This document shows, in pieces, positions 55,506 through 64,000 of a stretch of DNA of 64,000 nt. The stretch's first letter is position 1; the number at the start of each line of letters is the position of its first letter. This DNA comes from JACXTP01 sp963789555 (GTDB lineage: Archaea; Thermoplasmatota; Thermoplasmata; Methanomassiliicoccales; UBA472). The stretch is from positions 1 through 64,000 of the forward strand of contig CAWBKY010000009.1 in the NCBI GenBank assembly GCA_963789555.1. The letters run 5' to 3'. The notes under the pieces are model-generated. The model was given only the letters and a program-made list of their open reading frames with translations. It searched no databases and had not been told where the DNA came from. Position numbers and translations under genes: made by a program.

Positions 55506-56733
55506 ATGGCATCCAGGAAATCGTCTGCCCCGCCCACGAAGCGCGACAAGGTCGTTCTAGCTTACTCCGGAGGTCTGGATACCTCCGTGGCCATCCGCTG
55601 GCTCCAGGAAAAGTACAACCTCGATGTGATCTCGGTGTCCGTCGACGTCGGTCAGCCTGGGGACATGGAGGAGAACATCCAACGCGCCAAGGTCATCGGG
55701 TCCTTGGAGGCCTATGCCATCGATGCCAGGGAGGAATTCGCCGAGGACTATGTCTTCCCGTGCCTGAAGGCCAACGCCCTTTACATGCAGACCTACCCCA
55801 TGGCCACCTCCATCGCCAGGCCGCTCATCGCCAAGCTTTTGGTGGAGATGGCGCAGAAGGAAGGCGCCAAGTACATCGCCCACGGCTGCACCGCCAAGGG
55901 CAACGACCAGGTGCGCTTCGATGTTTCCATCAACGCCCTCGACCCCTCCTTGAAGATCATCGCCCCCATGCGCGAATGGGTGATGACCCGGGAGGATGAG
56001 ATCGAATATGCCAGGGAGCATGACATCCCGATCAAGGTGAAGAAGGCATGCCCCTATTCCACCGACGAGAACCTATGGGGCCGGAGCTGCGAATGCGGCG
56101 TGCTGGAGGATGCCTGGGCCGAGCCACCGGAGGATGCCTTCGAGTGGACCATCGACCCGACCAAGGCGCCGAACGAACCCAAGTATATCACCATCAAGTT
56201 CGAGAAGGGGGTCCCCGTGGCACTCGATGGCAAGAAGATGAAGCCGGTGGACCTCATCCAGAAGCTCAACCAGATCGCTGGGAGCCAATGGTGTCGGTCG
56301 CATCGACCAGATCGAGGACCGCTTGGTAGGGATCAAGTCCAGGGAGATATACGAGTCCCCGGCGGCGGTGGTGCTGATCGCCGCCCACAAGGACCTGGAG
56401 AAGATGGTGCTCACCAAGGACGTGGCCAACTTCAAGCGCATCGCCGAGCAGAGGTATGCGGAGCTATGCTATGACGGCCTGTGGTTCAGCCCGTTAAAGG
56501 AGGCCCTCGACGTGTTCATAGACAAGACCCAGGAGTTCGTCTCCGGTGAGGTGAAGGTGAAGCTGTTCAAGGGCTCCGCCGTGGTGGTGGCCCGTCGCTC
56601 CCAATATTCGCTGTACGACCATGGCCTGGCCACGTATGCCGAGGGCGACCAGTTCGACCACACCAGCGCCACAGGCTTCATTTACGTCTGGGGCCTGCCG
56701 CTGCGCAGCGTGGCCAAGAAGCAGAAGAAGTGA
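55506..56733 (+). CDS. argG: Argininosuccinate synthase, one frameshift
   Basis: Joins citrulline and aspartate with ATP. It has the PP-loop VVLAYSGGLDTSVAIRWL, then SVDVGQPGDMEENI, AHGCTAKGNDQVRFD and PYSTDENLWGRSCECGVLED. A one-base change near 56285 moves the frame from KLNQIAG to GIKSREIYESPAAVVLI, then QRYAELCYDGLWFSPLKEAL and YSLYDHGLATYAEGDQFDH, end 56733. About 408 residues, normal. ATG 56740 of argH is 7 nt downstream. Confidence 0.95.
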
Positions 56734-56739
56734 TGAGGC

Positions 56740-58146
56740 ATGGCGGAGAAGGTCCTCTGGTCCGGCAGGTTCGGCAAAGCGCCGGACCGATCCACCATCG
56801 ATTTCACCAGCTCGTTCGGGGTGGACGTGCGTCTGGCCTGGTACGATGCCATGGGATCGATGGCCCACGCCCGCATGTTGACGAAGCAACGCATCATTCC
56901 CAGCCAAGGACGGCGAGCGGATCGTCGAAGGCCTGCGCCAGCTGCTCAAGGAGATCGAGAAGGGCGAGGTGGAGCTGGACCGGTCGAGCGAGGACGTTCA
57001 TTCGGCCATCGAGGTGCTCCTTACCGAACGCATCGGGGAGGCAGGGGGCAAACTGCACACTGGCCGGAGCCGTAACGACCAGGTCGTCACCGACCTGCGC
57101 ATGTTCATGCGCGATGCGATATTGGACAGCATGGAGCACGCCATCGGGCTCCAGTCGGTCTTGATGGGGCAGGCGGAGAGGCACAAGGCCACCCTGATGC
57201 CCGGTTTCACCCACATGCAGCACGCCCAGCCGGTGACGCTCGGATTCCATCTGATGGCCTACGTCTTCAAGCTGCAACGTGATGTGGAGCGCCTCAGGGA
57301 CGCATACAAGAGGGTGAACGTGAGCCCTCTCGGATCGGCAGCGCTGGCGGGCACCACCTATGACATCGACCGGCACATGACCGCGGACCTGCTTGGCTTC
57401 GAAAGGCCAGGAGAGAACGCCATGGACGGCGTTACCGACCGGGACTTCGTCCTGGAATATTGCTTCGACGCCGCCACCATCATGACCCACCTGAGCTCCT
57501 TGGGCGAGGAGCTGGTATTGTGGAGCAGTCCGGAGTTCGGCTTCGTGGAGATAAGCGATGGATTCAGCACCGGCAGCTCGATCATGCCCCAGAAGAAGAA
57601 CCCGGACGTGGCGGAGCTGATCCGTGGCCGGTCCAGCCGTGCCATCGGGACCCTGATGTCGATGCTCACGTTGGTCAAGGGTCTGCCCATGGCTTACAAT
57701 CGCGACCTGCAGGAGGACAAGGAGGGCCTGTTCCGCACCTATGAGAACACCACCGCCTGCCTGCGCATGATGGCGGCCATGCTGAGCGAGGCCCGTTTCC
57801 GACCTGAGAACATGGAAAAGGCATTGAAGGGCGGCTTCCTGAACGCCACCGACCTGGCGGACCATCTCGTCTCGAAGGGGGTGCCGTTCCGCAAGGCGCA
57901 CGAGATCGTGGGCAAGGCGGTGCGCCATTGCATCGAGGAGAACAAGACGCCTGGAGGACCTGACGCTGGATGAGCTCAAGGGGTTCTCCCCATCGGTCGG
58001 TCCGGAAGTCGTTGCAGATGCTGACCATGCGCTCCTGCGTGGAACGCCGTTCAACCTATGGAGGGACGGCACCGGACCAGGTGGAGAACCAGATCGCAAT
58101 GGCCCGCGACCTCTCCAAGGCCCAGACTTTCGTTCTGCCAGGCTGA
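56740..58146 (+). CDS. argH: Argininosuccinate lyase, multiply frameshifted
   Basis: Last step of arginine synthesis, releasing fumarate. Frame one: VLWSGRFGKAPDRSTIDFTS. Frame two from about 56905: SSEDVHSAIEVLLTE, KLHTGRSRNDQVVTDLRMF, FTHMQHAQPVTLGFH, and the family signature GSSIMPQKKNPDVAELIRG. Near 57950 and 58015 it shifts again: LEDLTLDELKGFSP, then RSCVERRSTYGGTAPDQVE and stop at 58146. At least three indels. About 468 residues, slightly above the usual 455-465 length. Confidence 0.94.
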
Positions 58147-58201
58147 GAGGGAGCGATTGATAGGGAAATGGAACGATCTCACTTATTCGTTGTGAGCTGG
58201 C

Positions 58202-58570
58202 TCACTCTTCGAAGGTGGAGAGGGCGTTCCATTCCAGATCGTGCTTCACACCGTTCTTGTTGAGGATCTTGCTGATCTTCTCGGTGATGCGCACCACCTC
58301 GCCGCTCTTGGCGGAGCCGCGGATATAGAACTCCTTCCGGGTGAGGGGGAAGACCAGTCTCATTCGCCCCTTGCGGTTGTAACCCTCGGGCTTGTTGTTC
58401 TTCTCCAGGTCGATCAGGTTGAGGTGGATGAACATGTGCAGGACGTCCTGGTCCTCAGGGACCTGTTCCGAATCGTTAAGGAAGGTGGTGAGGACCTCTG
58501 GGAACACCTTTACTATGTCCTTGTAGTCCACACCCTCACGGAAAACAAAATGACCACTGGTCGCTTTCAT
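58202..58570 (-). CDS. Uncharacterised conserved-looking protein
   Basis: 122 residues, intact; I do not recognise the family. Mixed alpha/beta content: FREGVDYKDIVKVFPEVLTT, helical start; strands GRMRLVFPLTRKEFYIRGSA; C-terminal helix VVRITEKISKILNKNG; acidic end. The basic patch around KPEGYNRKGR could contact nucleic acid or phosphate ligands. It stands alone between argH (convergent) and the thi gene (divergent); no operon partner. Codon usage and the long open frame support coding. Confidence 0.65.
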   Translation of the reverse strand: MKATSGHFVFREGVDYKDIVKVFPEVLTTFLNDSEQVPEDQDVLHMFIHLNLIDLEKNNKPEGYNRKGRMRLVFPLTRKEFYIRGSAKSGEVVRITEKISKILNKNGVKHDLEWNALSTFEE

Positions 58571-58710
58571 CTGATTTCGTTCGATGCCATGGATGTTATT
58601 TAAAATTTCTCAATCAAACAATGTGATTCCCATAGACATTCGTCGATGCCTCTCCAATGATCTGCTGAAACAGGTCGTTCGAACGCCTGACCCTTTCCGG
58701 ACACTTGACC

Positions 58711-58720
58711 AATATTTATT
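58711..58720 (+). promoter_or_regulatory. TATA box for the ThiD-ThiN gene
   Basis: AATATTTATT centred about 26 nt before ATG 58741, deciding that start over the upstream in-frame ATG at 58705. Confidence 0.5.
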
Positions 58721-58740
58721 TACGGGCGGGATATACCAGC

Positions 58741-60029
58741 ATGCGCGTGGTCATGACCGTAGCCGGGTCCGACCCCATCGGCGGGGCGGGGGTCCAGGCC
58801 GACATCAAGGCCATCTCGTCCATGGACCTGCATGGTTGCTCGGTCATCACTGCGGCGACATCGCAGAACACCATGGCTGTGAGCGCCATCCATCCTTTTT
58901 CCGAGAAAGAGGTCACGTCACAGCTGGATTCCGTCCTGAACGACGTGAAGATATCTGCGGTCAAGACCGGCATGCTCTACTCCCGCGAGATCGCGGAGAC
59001 GGTATGCGCTCGACTTGGTCGCGTCGATGCACCGATAGTCGTCGACCCAGTGCTGGTGGCCGGAGTGGGTGATTCGCTTTATTCCCAGGACCTCTTGGCC
59101 GCGTTCCGGGAAGTGGTGTTCCCCATCGCGACCGTCATCACTCCCAATCGAGGAGAGGCGGAACTGCTGCTCGGGAGGAGGATCTCGAAACCGAACCGAC
59201 CTGACCAGGGCATGCAAGGACCTGGCCGCCATGGGGCCGAAGGCCGTGGTCCTTAAAGGAGGCCATTTCGATGGGGACATGGCCACTGACCTGCTTTACC
59301 ATAACGGTGTCGTTCACCGAGTTCTCCATGCCACGACTGGACCGTCGAGTGCATGGAGGCGGTTGCACCTTCGCCTCCTTCCTGGCCTGCGGGCTGGCCA
59401 ATGGGTGGGGCCTTAAGCGTTCCATGTTGGAGGCGAAACGCCGGGTGCACGATTCCATCGCCCTTTCCTATCCGGTCGGGCAAGGGATGTCCGTCGTCAA
59501 TCCGACCGCCACCAGACAGAAGGAGGCGATGCGGTCCGACCTATTGCGCGGCCTGGACCGGGCGGTCAGGCATCTAGCGGCGGGGATCCTACCTCCAGGC
59601 AGGTCGGGGAGGGCGTCCTTCTGCCATGCTTTGCCCAACCCGCAGGGGCATGACGAGGTGGGCATGGCCTTGATCCATCTACATAGAGGGCGTATGCGAG
59701 CGACCTCGGCGACCTTCGGTGCGGGAGGGGGCGTGCCCGATGCCCTGCTGACCTTGAACCGCATCGACGAACATGTCCTATCAGCGTTGGAGCTGGTCGT
59801 GGAAACCGGTGCTTGGAATGCCCCAAGCGAGGACGAGCTCGATGTCCTGTACATCGGACCCGATGTCAAGGGCCGTGGGACCATCATGAAAGAACTTGCG
59901 AGATCGACAGATGCTTTAGGCAAGGCCCCGGACCTGGTGGTGTCGGAAAGGGAGGGGTTGTTGACCGCCCTCTTCTTCGGCAATGACCCCCGAGATGTCC
60001 TGCTCAAGGTCCGATCGACGATGAGCTGA
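58741..60029 (+). CDS. ThiD-ThiN fusion: HMP kinase with C-terminal ThiN-type thiamine-phosphate synthase domain, frameshifted
   Basis: Thiamine synthesis. The N-terminal ThiD part has MTVAGSDPIGGAGVQADIKA, AATSQNTMAVSAI, VLNDVKISAVKTGML, VDPVLVAGVGDSL and VITPNRGEAELLLG. After shifts near 59190 and 59320 it continues KAVVLKGGHFDGDMATDLL and GGGCTFASFLACGLANGWG (the Cys of the ThiD anion hole). The C-terminal ~180 residues resemble ThiN (SFCHALPNPQGHDEVG, TFGAGGGVPDALLTLNRID, KAPDLVVSEREGLL). Three indels. The ThiN assignment is weaker than ThiD because the domain is diverged. Confidence 0.85.
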
Positions 60030-60038
60030 GGTGCTTAG

Positions 60039-61208
60039 ATGCGCATAGCCATGTTCACGGACACCTATCTGCCAGCACGGGATGGCGTGGTCACGTCCAT
60101 ACTGGTCACAAGGGAGCAGTTGCAAGCCATGGGCCATGAGGTCTTCATCTTCGCTCCCGCGCCCAAGGACGATAAGGACAGGGAACCTGGTGTGTTCTAC
60201 TTCCGGGCCCGCACCTTCAAGAATTACGACACCTACGGCATACCCCTCTACCCAACCAACAAGAGCGACATGCTCAGGGAGGTCAAGGCCGAGGTCATTC
60301 ATTCCCACGGATTGACCTTCCAGGGTCTTCGCAGCCTTATGGCCGGTCGAAACCTAAGACTGCCCGTGGTGGTGACGTGGCACACCATGGTGACGGAGGC
60401 GGCCCAATACTATAATTTCACCAAGTTGCCGGAGTGGATGGTGACCTTGCTCATGAAGCGATACCTAAGATCGCTGCTGGCCAGGGCGGACGCCGTGGTG
60501 GCTCCGACCCAATCCATCAAGGAGGAGCTGCTGGTGATGTCCCCCCACATCCGGCATGTCGAGGTGATACCCACAGGTGTGGACAGCGATCGATTCTCCC
60601 CCGAGAACGATGGCCTCGCGATAAGGGAAAGGTTGGGAATAGGGAACGACCAGATGGTCCTCAGCTTGGGACGAATCGCTTGGGAGAAGAACCTGGATCT
60701 TTTACTGGAGGGGTTCAAGATCCTTCTAGAAGATAGAGGTAATGTGAAATTGGTCATCGCGGGGGAAGGGCCAGCAAGGAAGCATTACATGCAAAAGGCC
60801 GGTGAGATGGGCCTGGCGGACCGGGTCATTTTCCCCGGTTTCGTGACCGACGAGGACCTGCCATCCTACTATGCCGCCTGCGACGCCTTCACACTGGCCT
60901 CCAAGTTCGAGACCCAAGGGTTGGTGGTATTGGAGGCGATGGCAAGCGGCAAACCCGTATCGGCCATCAACTATCGAGCGTTGAAGGAGATCGTCAGCGA
61001 CGGCCAAAATGGATATCTGTTCGAGGATGGGCCCGAAAGTTGGGCCGAAGCGACCGGAAAGGCCTTGGACGCCCCTGCGGCGGTCCGTGCCGCCGGCCGC
61101 ACCAAGGCGGAGCAGTACTCCATCAAGACCGGCGCCGAGCAACTGGTGAAGCTCTATGACTATGCCATCCGCTCCAAACAGGAACGTCTGAACAAACATA
61201 GGCGATGA
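60039..61208 (+). CDS. GT4-family glycosyltransferase (diacylglycerol glucosyltransferase-like)
   Basis: 389 residues, intact. GT-B fold: N-terminal MRIAMFTDTYLPARDGVVTS, EVIHSHGLTFQGLRSL and PVVVTWHTMVTEAAQYY. The C-terminal donor domain has LSLGRIAWEKNLDLLLEG, KLVIAGEGPARKHY, FPGFVTDEDLPSYYAACD and the catalytic E-x7-E in FETQGLVVLEAMASGKP. Similar enzymes glycosylate membrane lipids; an archaeol-glycolipid role is plausible. Starts 9 nt after the thi gene. The membrane-protein gene downstream may act with it. Confidence 0.92.
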   Translation: MRIAMFTDTYLPARDGVVTSILVTREQLQAMGHEVFIFAPAPKDDKDREPGVFYFRARTFKNYDTYGIPLYPTNKSDMLREVKAEVIHSHGLTFQGLRSLMAGRNLRLPVVVTWHTMVTEAAQYYNFTKLPEWMVTLLMKRYLRSLLARADAVVAPTQSIKEELLVMSPHIRHVEVIPTGVDSDRFSPENDGLAIRERLGIGNDQMVLSLGRIAWEKNLDLLLEGFKILLEDRGNVKLVIAGEGPARKHYMQKAGEMGLADRVIFPGFVTDEDLPSYYAACDAFTLASKFETQGLVVLEAMASGKPVSAINYRALKEIVSDGQNGYLFEDGPESWAEATGKALDAPAAVRAAGRTKAEQYSIKTGAEQLVKLYDYAIRSKQERLNKHRR

Positions 61209-61238
61209 TTAATTAGGGCGAGCACGATTAATGGTCGG

Positions 61239-61858
61239 ATGTGGGACATCGGACAAACGTTCTATGATTGGCTCAGCCCACTGGGCGTGGCAGGCTTGCT
61301 CTTCTGCATATTCCTGCTGTTCTACATCGACGCCATCATCTTCCCCACCCTGCCCGAGCTGTTCGTGATCATCATCTTCTCTGTGAACCCGACTGCGGAG
61401 TTCGCCGTCGCCATCCTGCTGACCATCGCGGTGGCCGAGGTGCTCGGATTGGCAACCCTTTATCTTTTTGGTGAAGAAGGTAGGCGTCCCGAACGTCATC
61501 GGGAAGGCGCTCAATCGTTACACCGGTTTCCTCATCGTTTCGGACGAGAAGGCCTTGCTGGTCAACCGAGTGGCCCCCGTCCTGCCCTTCTCCGGGGCAT
61601 TCGTGGCCGCATGCAACTGGAGCTTCAAGAAGGCGGTCCTGTACACTGTGATCGGGGGCATGATCAAATATGGGGTCATCCTAGGTCTGAGCAGCATCTT
61701 CTTCACTTATCTGTCCAGCGAGACCGCCACATTCGTCACGTTGGTGCTGGTGATCGTCCATTATCGCCATCAGCATCGCCTTCTCGATGGTCCGCAAGAA
61801 ACGTCTGGAGGCACTAGGTGACCGATCGACCCTTGGAGGCCTGTGGGATCGAGGATGA
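61239..61858 (+). CDS. Small multi-span membrane protein of unknown function, frameshifted
   Basis: About 206 residues with five to six hydrophobic segments. Frame one: PLGVAGLLFCIFLLFYIDAI, FPTLPELFVIIIFSV, FAVAILLTIAVAEVLGLATL. After a shift near 61470: VPNVIGKALNRYTGFLIVSD, RVAPVLPFSGAFVAACNWSF, AVLYTVIGGMIKYGVILGL and VTLVLVIV. A further shift near 61755 leads to SMVRKKRLEALGDRS and stop at 61858. The RVAPVLPFSGAFVA segment recalls DedA/VTT proteins (RFVPLVRT...PAG), so a distant DedA relative is possible. It follows the glycosyltransferase by 30 nt. Confidence 0.75.
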
Positions 61859-61950
61859 GAAGTGAAGGCTCCATCGATCCAAGGCGTGACCGAGGGAAAG
61901 GCATTGACCAAGATAGGGTTTCAAAAAATAATGGAATAAGAATGGAGAGG

Positions 61951-61970
61951 GGACCGGCCAGCACCGGTCC
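61951..61970. terminator. GC-rich hairpin between convergent genes
   Basis: Perfect 7-bp stem GGACCGG/CCGGTCC with loop CCAGCA, located between the convergent membrane-protein and secreted FKBP genes. No T-run on either side, so a structural or termination role is only suggested. Confidence 0.4.
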
Positions 61971-61984
61971 GTTGTTCCGCCCGC

Positions 61985-62910
61985 TCAACCGCTCTTTATG
62001 TCAAGCATCGTGACCTCGAAGGTCATGGTGTTGCCCAACAGAGGTCCGTTGAAGTTCTTGACCGCGGTACCGTTGGCGGTGTCGACATCGATGAGCACGA
62101 ACATGCTGGTCTTGCCTGCGAATGTGTCGTAGCCGCACAATGTCCCAGCTGTCCGCGTCCTCGACCTGATGGGTCAAGGTGATGGTCCCGTTGCCGTTAT
62201 CGTTGGTGGCGTTCACGGAATCGATCTTGACATACCATCCCGTAGCGAACGTGGACGATGGGTTGTTGTACACCATGTACTTCTCTCCGGGGGAGGGCAT
62301 GTTCTTTAAGAGCACGGTATCGGCCAGAGCATCGACGTTTAGGACGCTGACATCCCACTTGTAGTTGGGGTCCGTTACCGTGAGGCCGGTGACCGCGTTC
62401 ACGCCGAACTTGGTCTTGAACTCGGCCTGCGTCGATTGAACGAACAATGGAACATCGACGGTGAGATCGAAGGATATCAGTTTGGTCGTGTCCATCTGCC
62501 CATAGCCCTGGTCCGGGGTGATGACTATGGTCTTGGTCTCATCCTCTTCCATTCCGAGGACCCCTTGATCAAAGCCTACCACCACCTGTCCGTTACCGGC
62601 GGTGAAGTTGAGCGGCTTGTAGGCCGATTGCGCCCTCATGGTGAACCAGGCGGCCTTGGGGTATGTGACATTGTCCACCGCCACGCTCCATATCGGAGGT
62701 ATCGAAGACCTGCGGGGTCCCGGTGACGTTCACATAACCGATGTAGTCGACACTTACCTGGTCTCCCATGGCTACCTTCTGAGGCGGGTCGGGGCTGAGG
62801 TAGCCGACCACGACAAAGGTGGAAGCGGCGACCATGATAAGAACCACGACCACCACCCAGAATTTTGTGGACAGAGCGCTCTCGTCCTTGGATAGGTCCT
62901 TGAGCTTCAT
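61985..62910 (-). CDS. Membrane-anchored extracytoplasmic FKBP-type prolyl isomerase, frameshifted
   Basis: Starts at ATG 62910 with a basic/acidic cytoplasmic stub (MKLKDLSKDESALSTK). One membrane anchor follows (FWVVVVVLIMVAASTFVVVG), then VAMGDQVSVDYIGYVNVTG, the FKBP first strand. Near 62690 the frame changes to NFTAGNGQVVVGFDQGVLG, MEEDETKTIVITPDQGYGQ, the active-site flap region. Near 62130 it changes again to a final strand segment ending LGNTMTFEVTMLDIKSG, stop at 61985. About 309 residues. Probably folds secreted or membrane proteins; the second FKBP in the window after 46101-46856. Confidence 0.88.
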
Positions 62911-63039
62911 AGCGATACTAGGCAGGCAATCCCATCGAGCCATTTAATATTTTCTTCATCTGTCCAGAGCCATCCATCCGGATATCCTTTTTATATAAGG
63001 CACCTGTTACAATGGCATTCAAATACCAATGGCGAGAGT

Positions 63040-64000
63040 ATGAAGACCCTTTACATTCACGCTGACTTCATGGAGTATGAGACAAAGAAGGCGACCCCGG
63101 TGGCCGAGTCCTTGCCCGAGGGGCATGCCTCAGGAAGGATGGAGGAGGTCCTGGTAGCGTTCATCACCGTGGAGAAATCGGATGAAGGGAAGGTGAGCGC
63201 CGTCGCCGCGGAGGCTGCGGCGGACCTGATCGAGGTCCAGCGGAAGGTGGGCGCGGAGAGGGTTCTTGCTCTATCCCTATGCCCACCTGAGCCCAGAGCT
63301 TTCCGACCCTCAAACAGGTAAGGAGATGCTCAAGGTCCTGGAACAGATGCTCAAGGAGAAAGAGGTTGAGGTGGAAAGGGCTCCTTTCGGTTGGTACAAG
63401 TCGTTCAAGATCAGCTGCAAGGGCCATCCGCTCTCCGAGCTTTCCCGCGACTTTGAGGGCAAGGAGGCGGCGCCAGAGCGCAAGGGCGAGGAGCGATTCC
63501 TCATCCTCCTTCCCGATGGCACCGAGCTCTCCCCCACCGAGTACGAACAGGGGTCGGAATGCTTCATGATCATGATGCAAAAGGAGGCGCTCAAGAAGGA
63601 GTGGCCCCTCACCGGCGAGGTCAAGTACCTGCGCCTGTGCAAGAAGTTCGGCATCCAGTGGGAATCGATGAGCGATGTCGGGCACATGTGCTTCAGCCCC
63701 AAGGGGGCGCTCATGTTCGACCTGTGCGCTGACTACTCCTGGCAGATCGTCAACTCCATGGGACTGGCCGTATACACGGTCAAGGGGACGAACATGTTCT
63801 CTCTGGACGAGGGGCCGGTGGCCGAGCATGCCAAGCTGTTCGGGGACCGCCTTTACATGATCGAGGGGGAGAAGAAGGACTTCGTGATGCGCTATGCCGC
63901 CTGCCATCAGCAGTTCGCCATGATGCGCCACTGGACCATCAGTTATAAGTCACTGCCCTATGGCGCGTTCGAGGTGGCCGACTCCTACCGCCTGGAGCAG
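63040..64000 (+). CDS. thrS: Threonyl-tRNA synthetase, archaeal type, partial (runs off the right edge), one frameshift
   Basis: Charges tRNA-Thr; a tRNA-Thr(UGU) gene lies 15 kb upstream. The N-terminal editing domain is archaeal, D-aminoacyl-tRNA-deacylase-like: MKTLYIHADFMEYETKKATP, and after a shift near 63268 LYPYAHLSPELSD, EVERAPFGWYKSFKISCKGH. The catalytic domain begins WPLTGEVKYLRLCKKFGIQW and continues DYSWQIVNSMGLAVYT, ACHQQFAMMRHW at the edge. Class II motifs 2 and 3 lie beyond the window. TATA box TTTATATA at about 62990 leaves a leader of some 20 nt before ATG 63040. Confidence 0.95.

Noticed and set aside
56894..58099. A 401-codon open frame on the minus strand opposite argH
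   Set aside because: It is the mirror of the argH third-position GC bias, has no recognisable domain, and argH is supported by its signature GSSIMPQKKNP.
1..64000. Programmed frameshifting or amber (pyrrolysine) read-through as explanation for the split genes
   Set aside because: The breaks are too many, occur at random positions in unrelated housekeeping genes and lack shared slippery sites; no in-frame TAG bridging conserved sequence was found.
1..64000. CRISPR arrays, insertion sequences, prophage or integrase attachment sites
   Set aside because: No regularly spaced repeats, transposase motifs, terminal inverted repeats or phage genes were seen. The two tRNA genes have no adjacent integrase.

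Overview
The window is archaeal, about 58% GC by eye, and most likely from a Thermoplasmata-class euryarchaeon close to Methanomassiliicoccales. Direct archaeal markers are ABCE1/RLI, clamp-loader small subunit RfcS, ribosomal protein L40e, the archaeal riboflavin set (RibL, archaeal RibC), bifunctional phosphoglucose/phosphomannose isomerase, a ThiD-ThiN-type fusion, threonyl-tRNA synthetase with the archaeal editing domain, and TATA boxes about 20-26 nt before many start codons, as in leaderless transcripts. An F420H2-oxidase-type flavodiiron protein, HypA/HypD, NikR and a receiver-DUF835 protein point to a methanogen-like, hydrogenase-using anaerobe. No methanogenesis gene is present, so the order-level placement is inference.

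Layout. 1-9.7 kb: ABC exporter, ferritin, two tandem CorA-like proteins, hypA-hypD, a zinc-finger protein, then nth, folC and an asparagine-synthase-like gene, with nikR divergent. 9.7-19.7 kb: topoisomerase I, a CobW GTPase with an unknown partner, Lrp, OsmC, nicotinate phosphoribosyltransferase, enolase, receiver-DUF835 protein, L40e, RfcS. 19.8-28.8 kb: tRNA-thiolation enzyme, SHMT, PGI/PMI, riboflavin operon ribB-ribL-ribC-ribH, aminotransferase, a large PUA/PAPS-reductase/ferredoxin protein. 28.8-35 kb: FtsZ, two uncharacterised genes facing a Roadblock gene, PHP protein, metG. 35-46 kb: ABCE1, DedA, flavodiiron protein, second PHP protein, disulfide oxidoreductase, DGC-domain protein, amt-glnK, AlkD-like protein, MFS transporter, tRNA-Arg(CCU). 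46-64 kb: FKBP, M42 peptidase, tRNA-Thr(UGU), cupin, two class III aminotransferases, ACT protein, arginine genes argC-argJ-argB-argD facing argG-argH, ThiD-ThiN, glycosyltransferase, membrane protein, secreted FKBP, and thrS running off the right edge.

The arginine genes form a near-complete acetyl-cycle pathway from glutamate to arginine, lacking only carbamoyl transfer (argF) here. The rib operon makes riboflavin and FAD from ribulose-5-phosphate and a pyrimidine precursor. Amt and GlnK handle ammonium. HypA, HypD, NikR, CobW, CorA-like proteins and ferritin give the left third a metal-handling flavour, but hydrogenase structural genes are absent.

A dominant property is that roughly half of the protein genes, including essential ones (ftsZ, metG, thrS, argB/G/H, topA), are broken by single-base indels whose other side continues in another frame. 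This is best read as uncorrected sequencing or assembly error, not gene decay. For such genes I give the whole reconstructed span. One spot in folC carries two synonymous versions of the same ~57 bp in tandem, which looks like two strain alleles joined in assembly.
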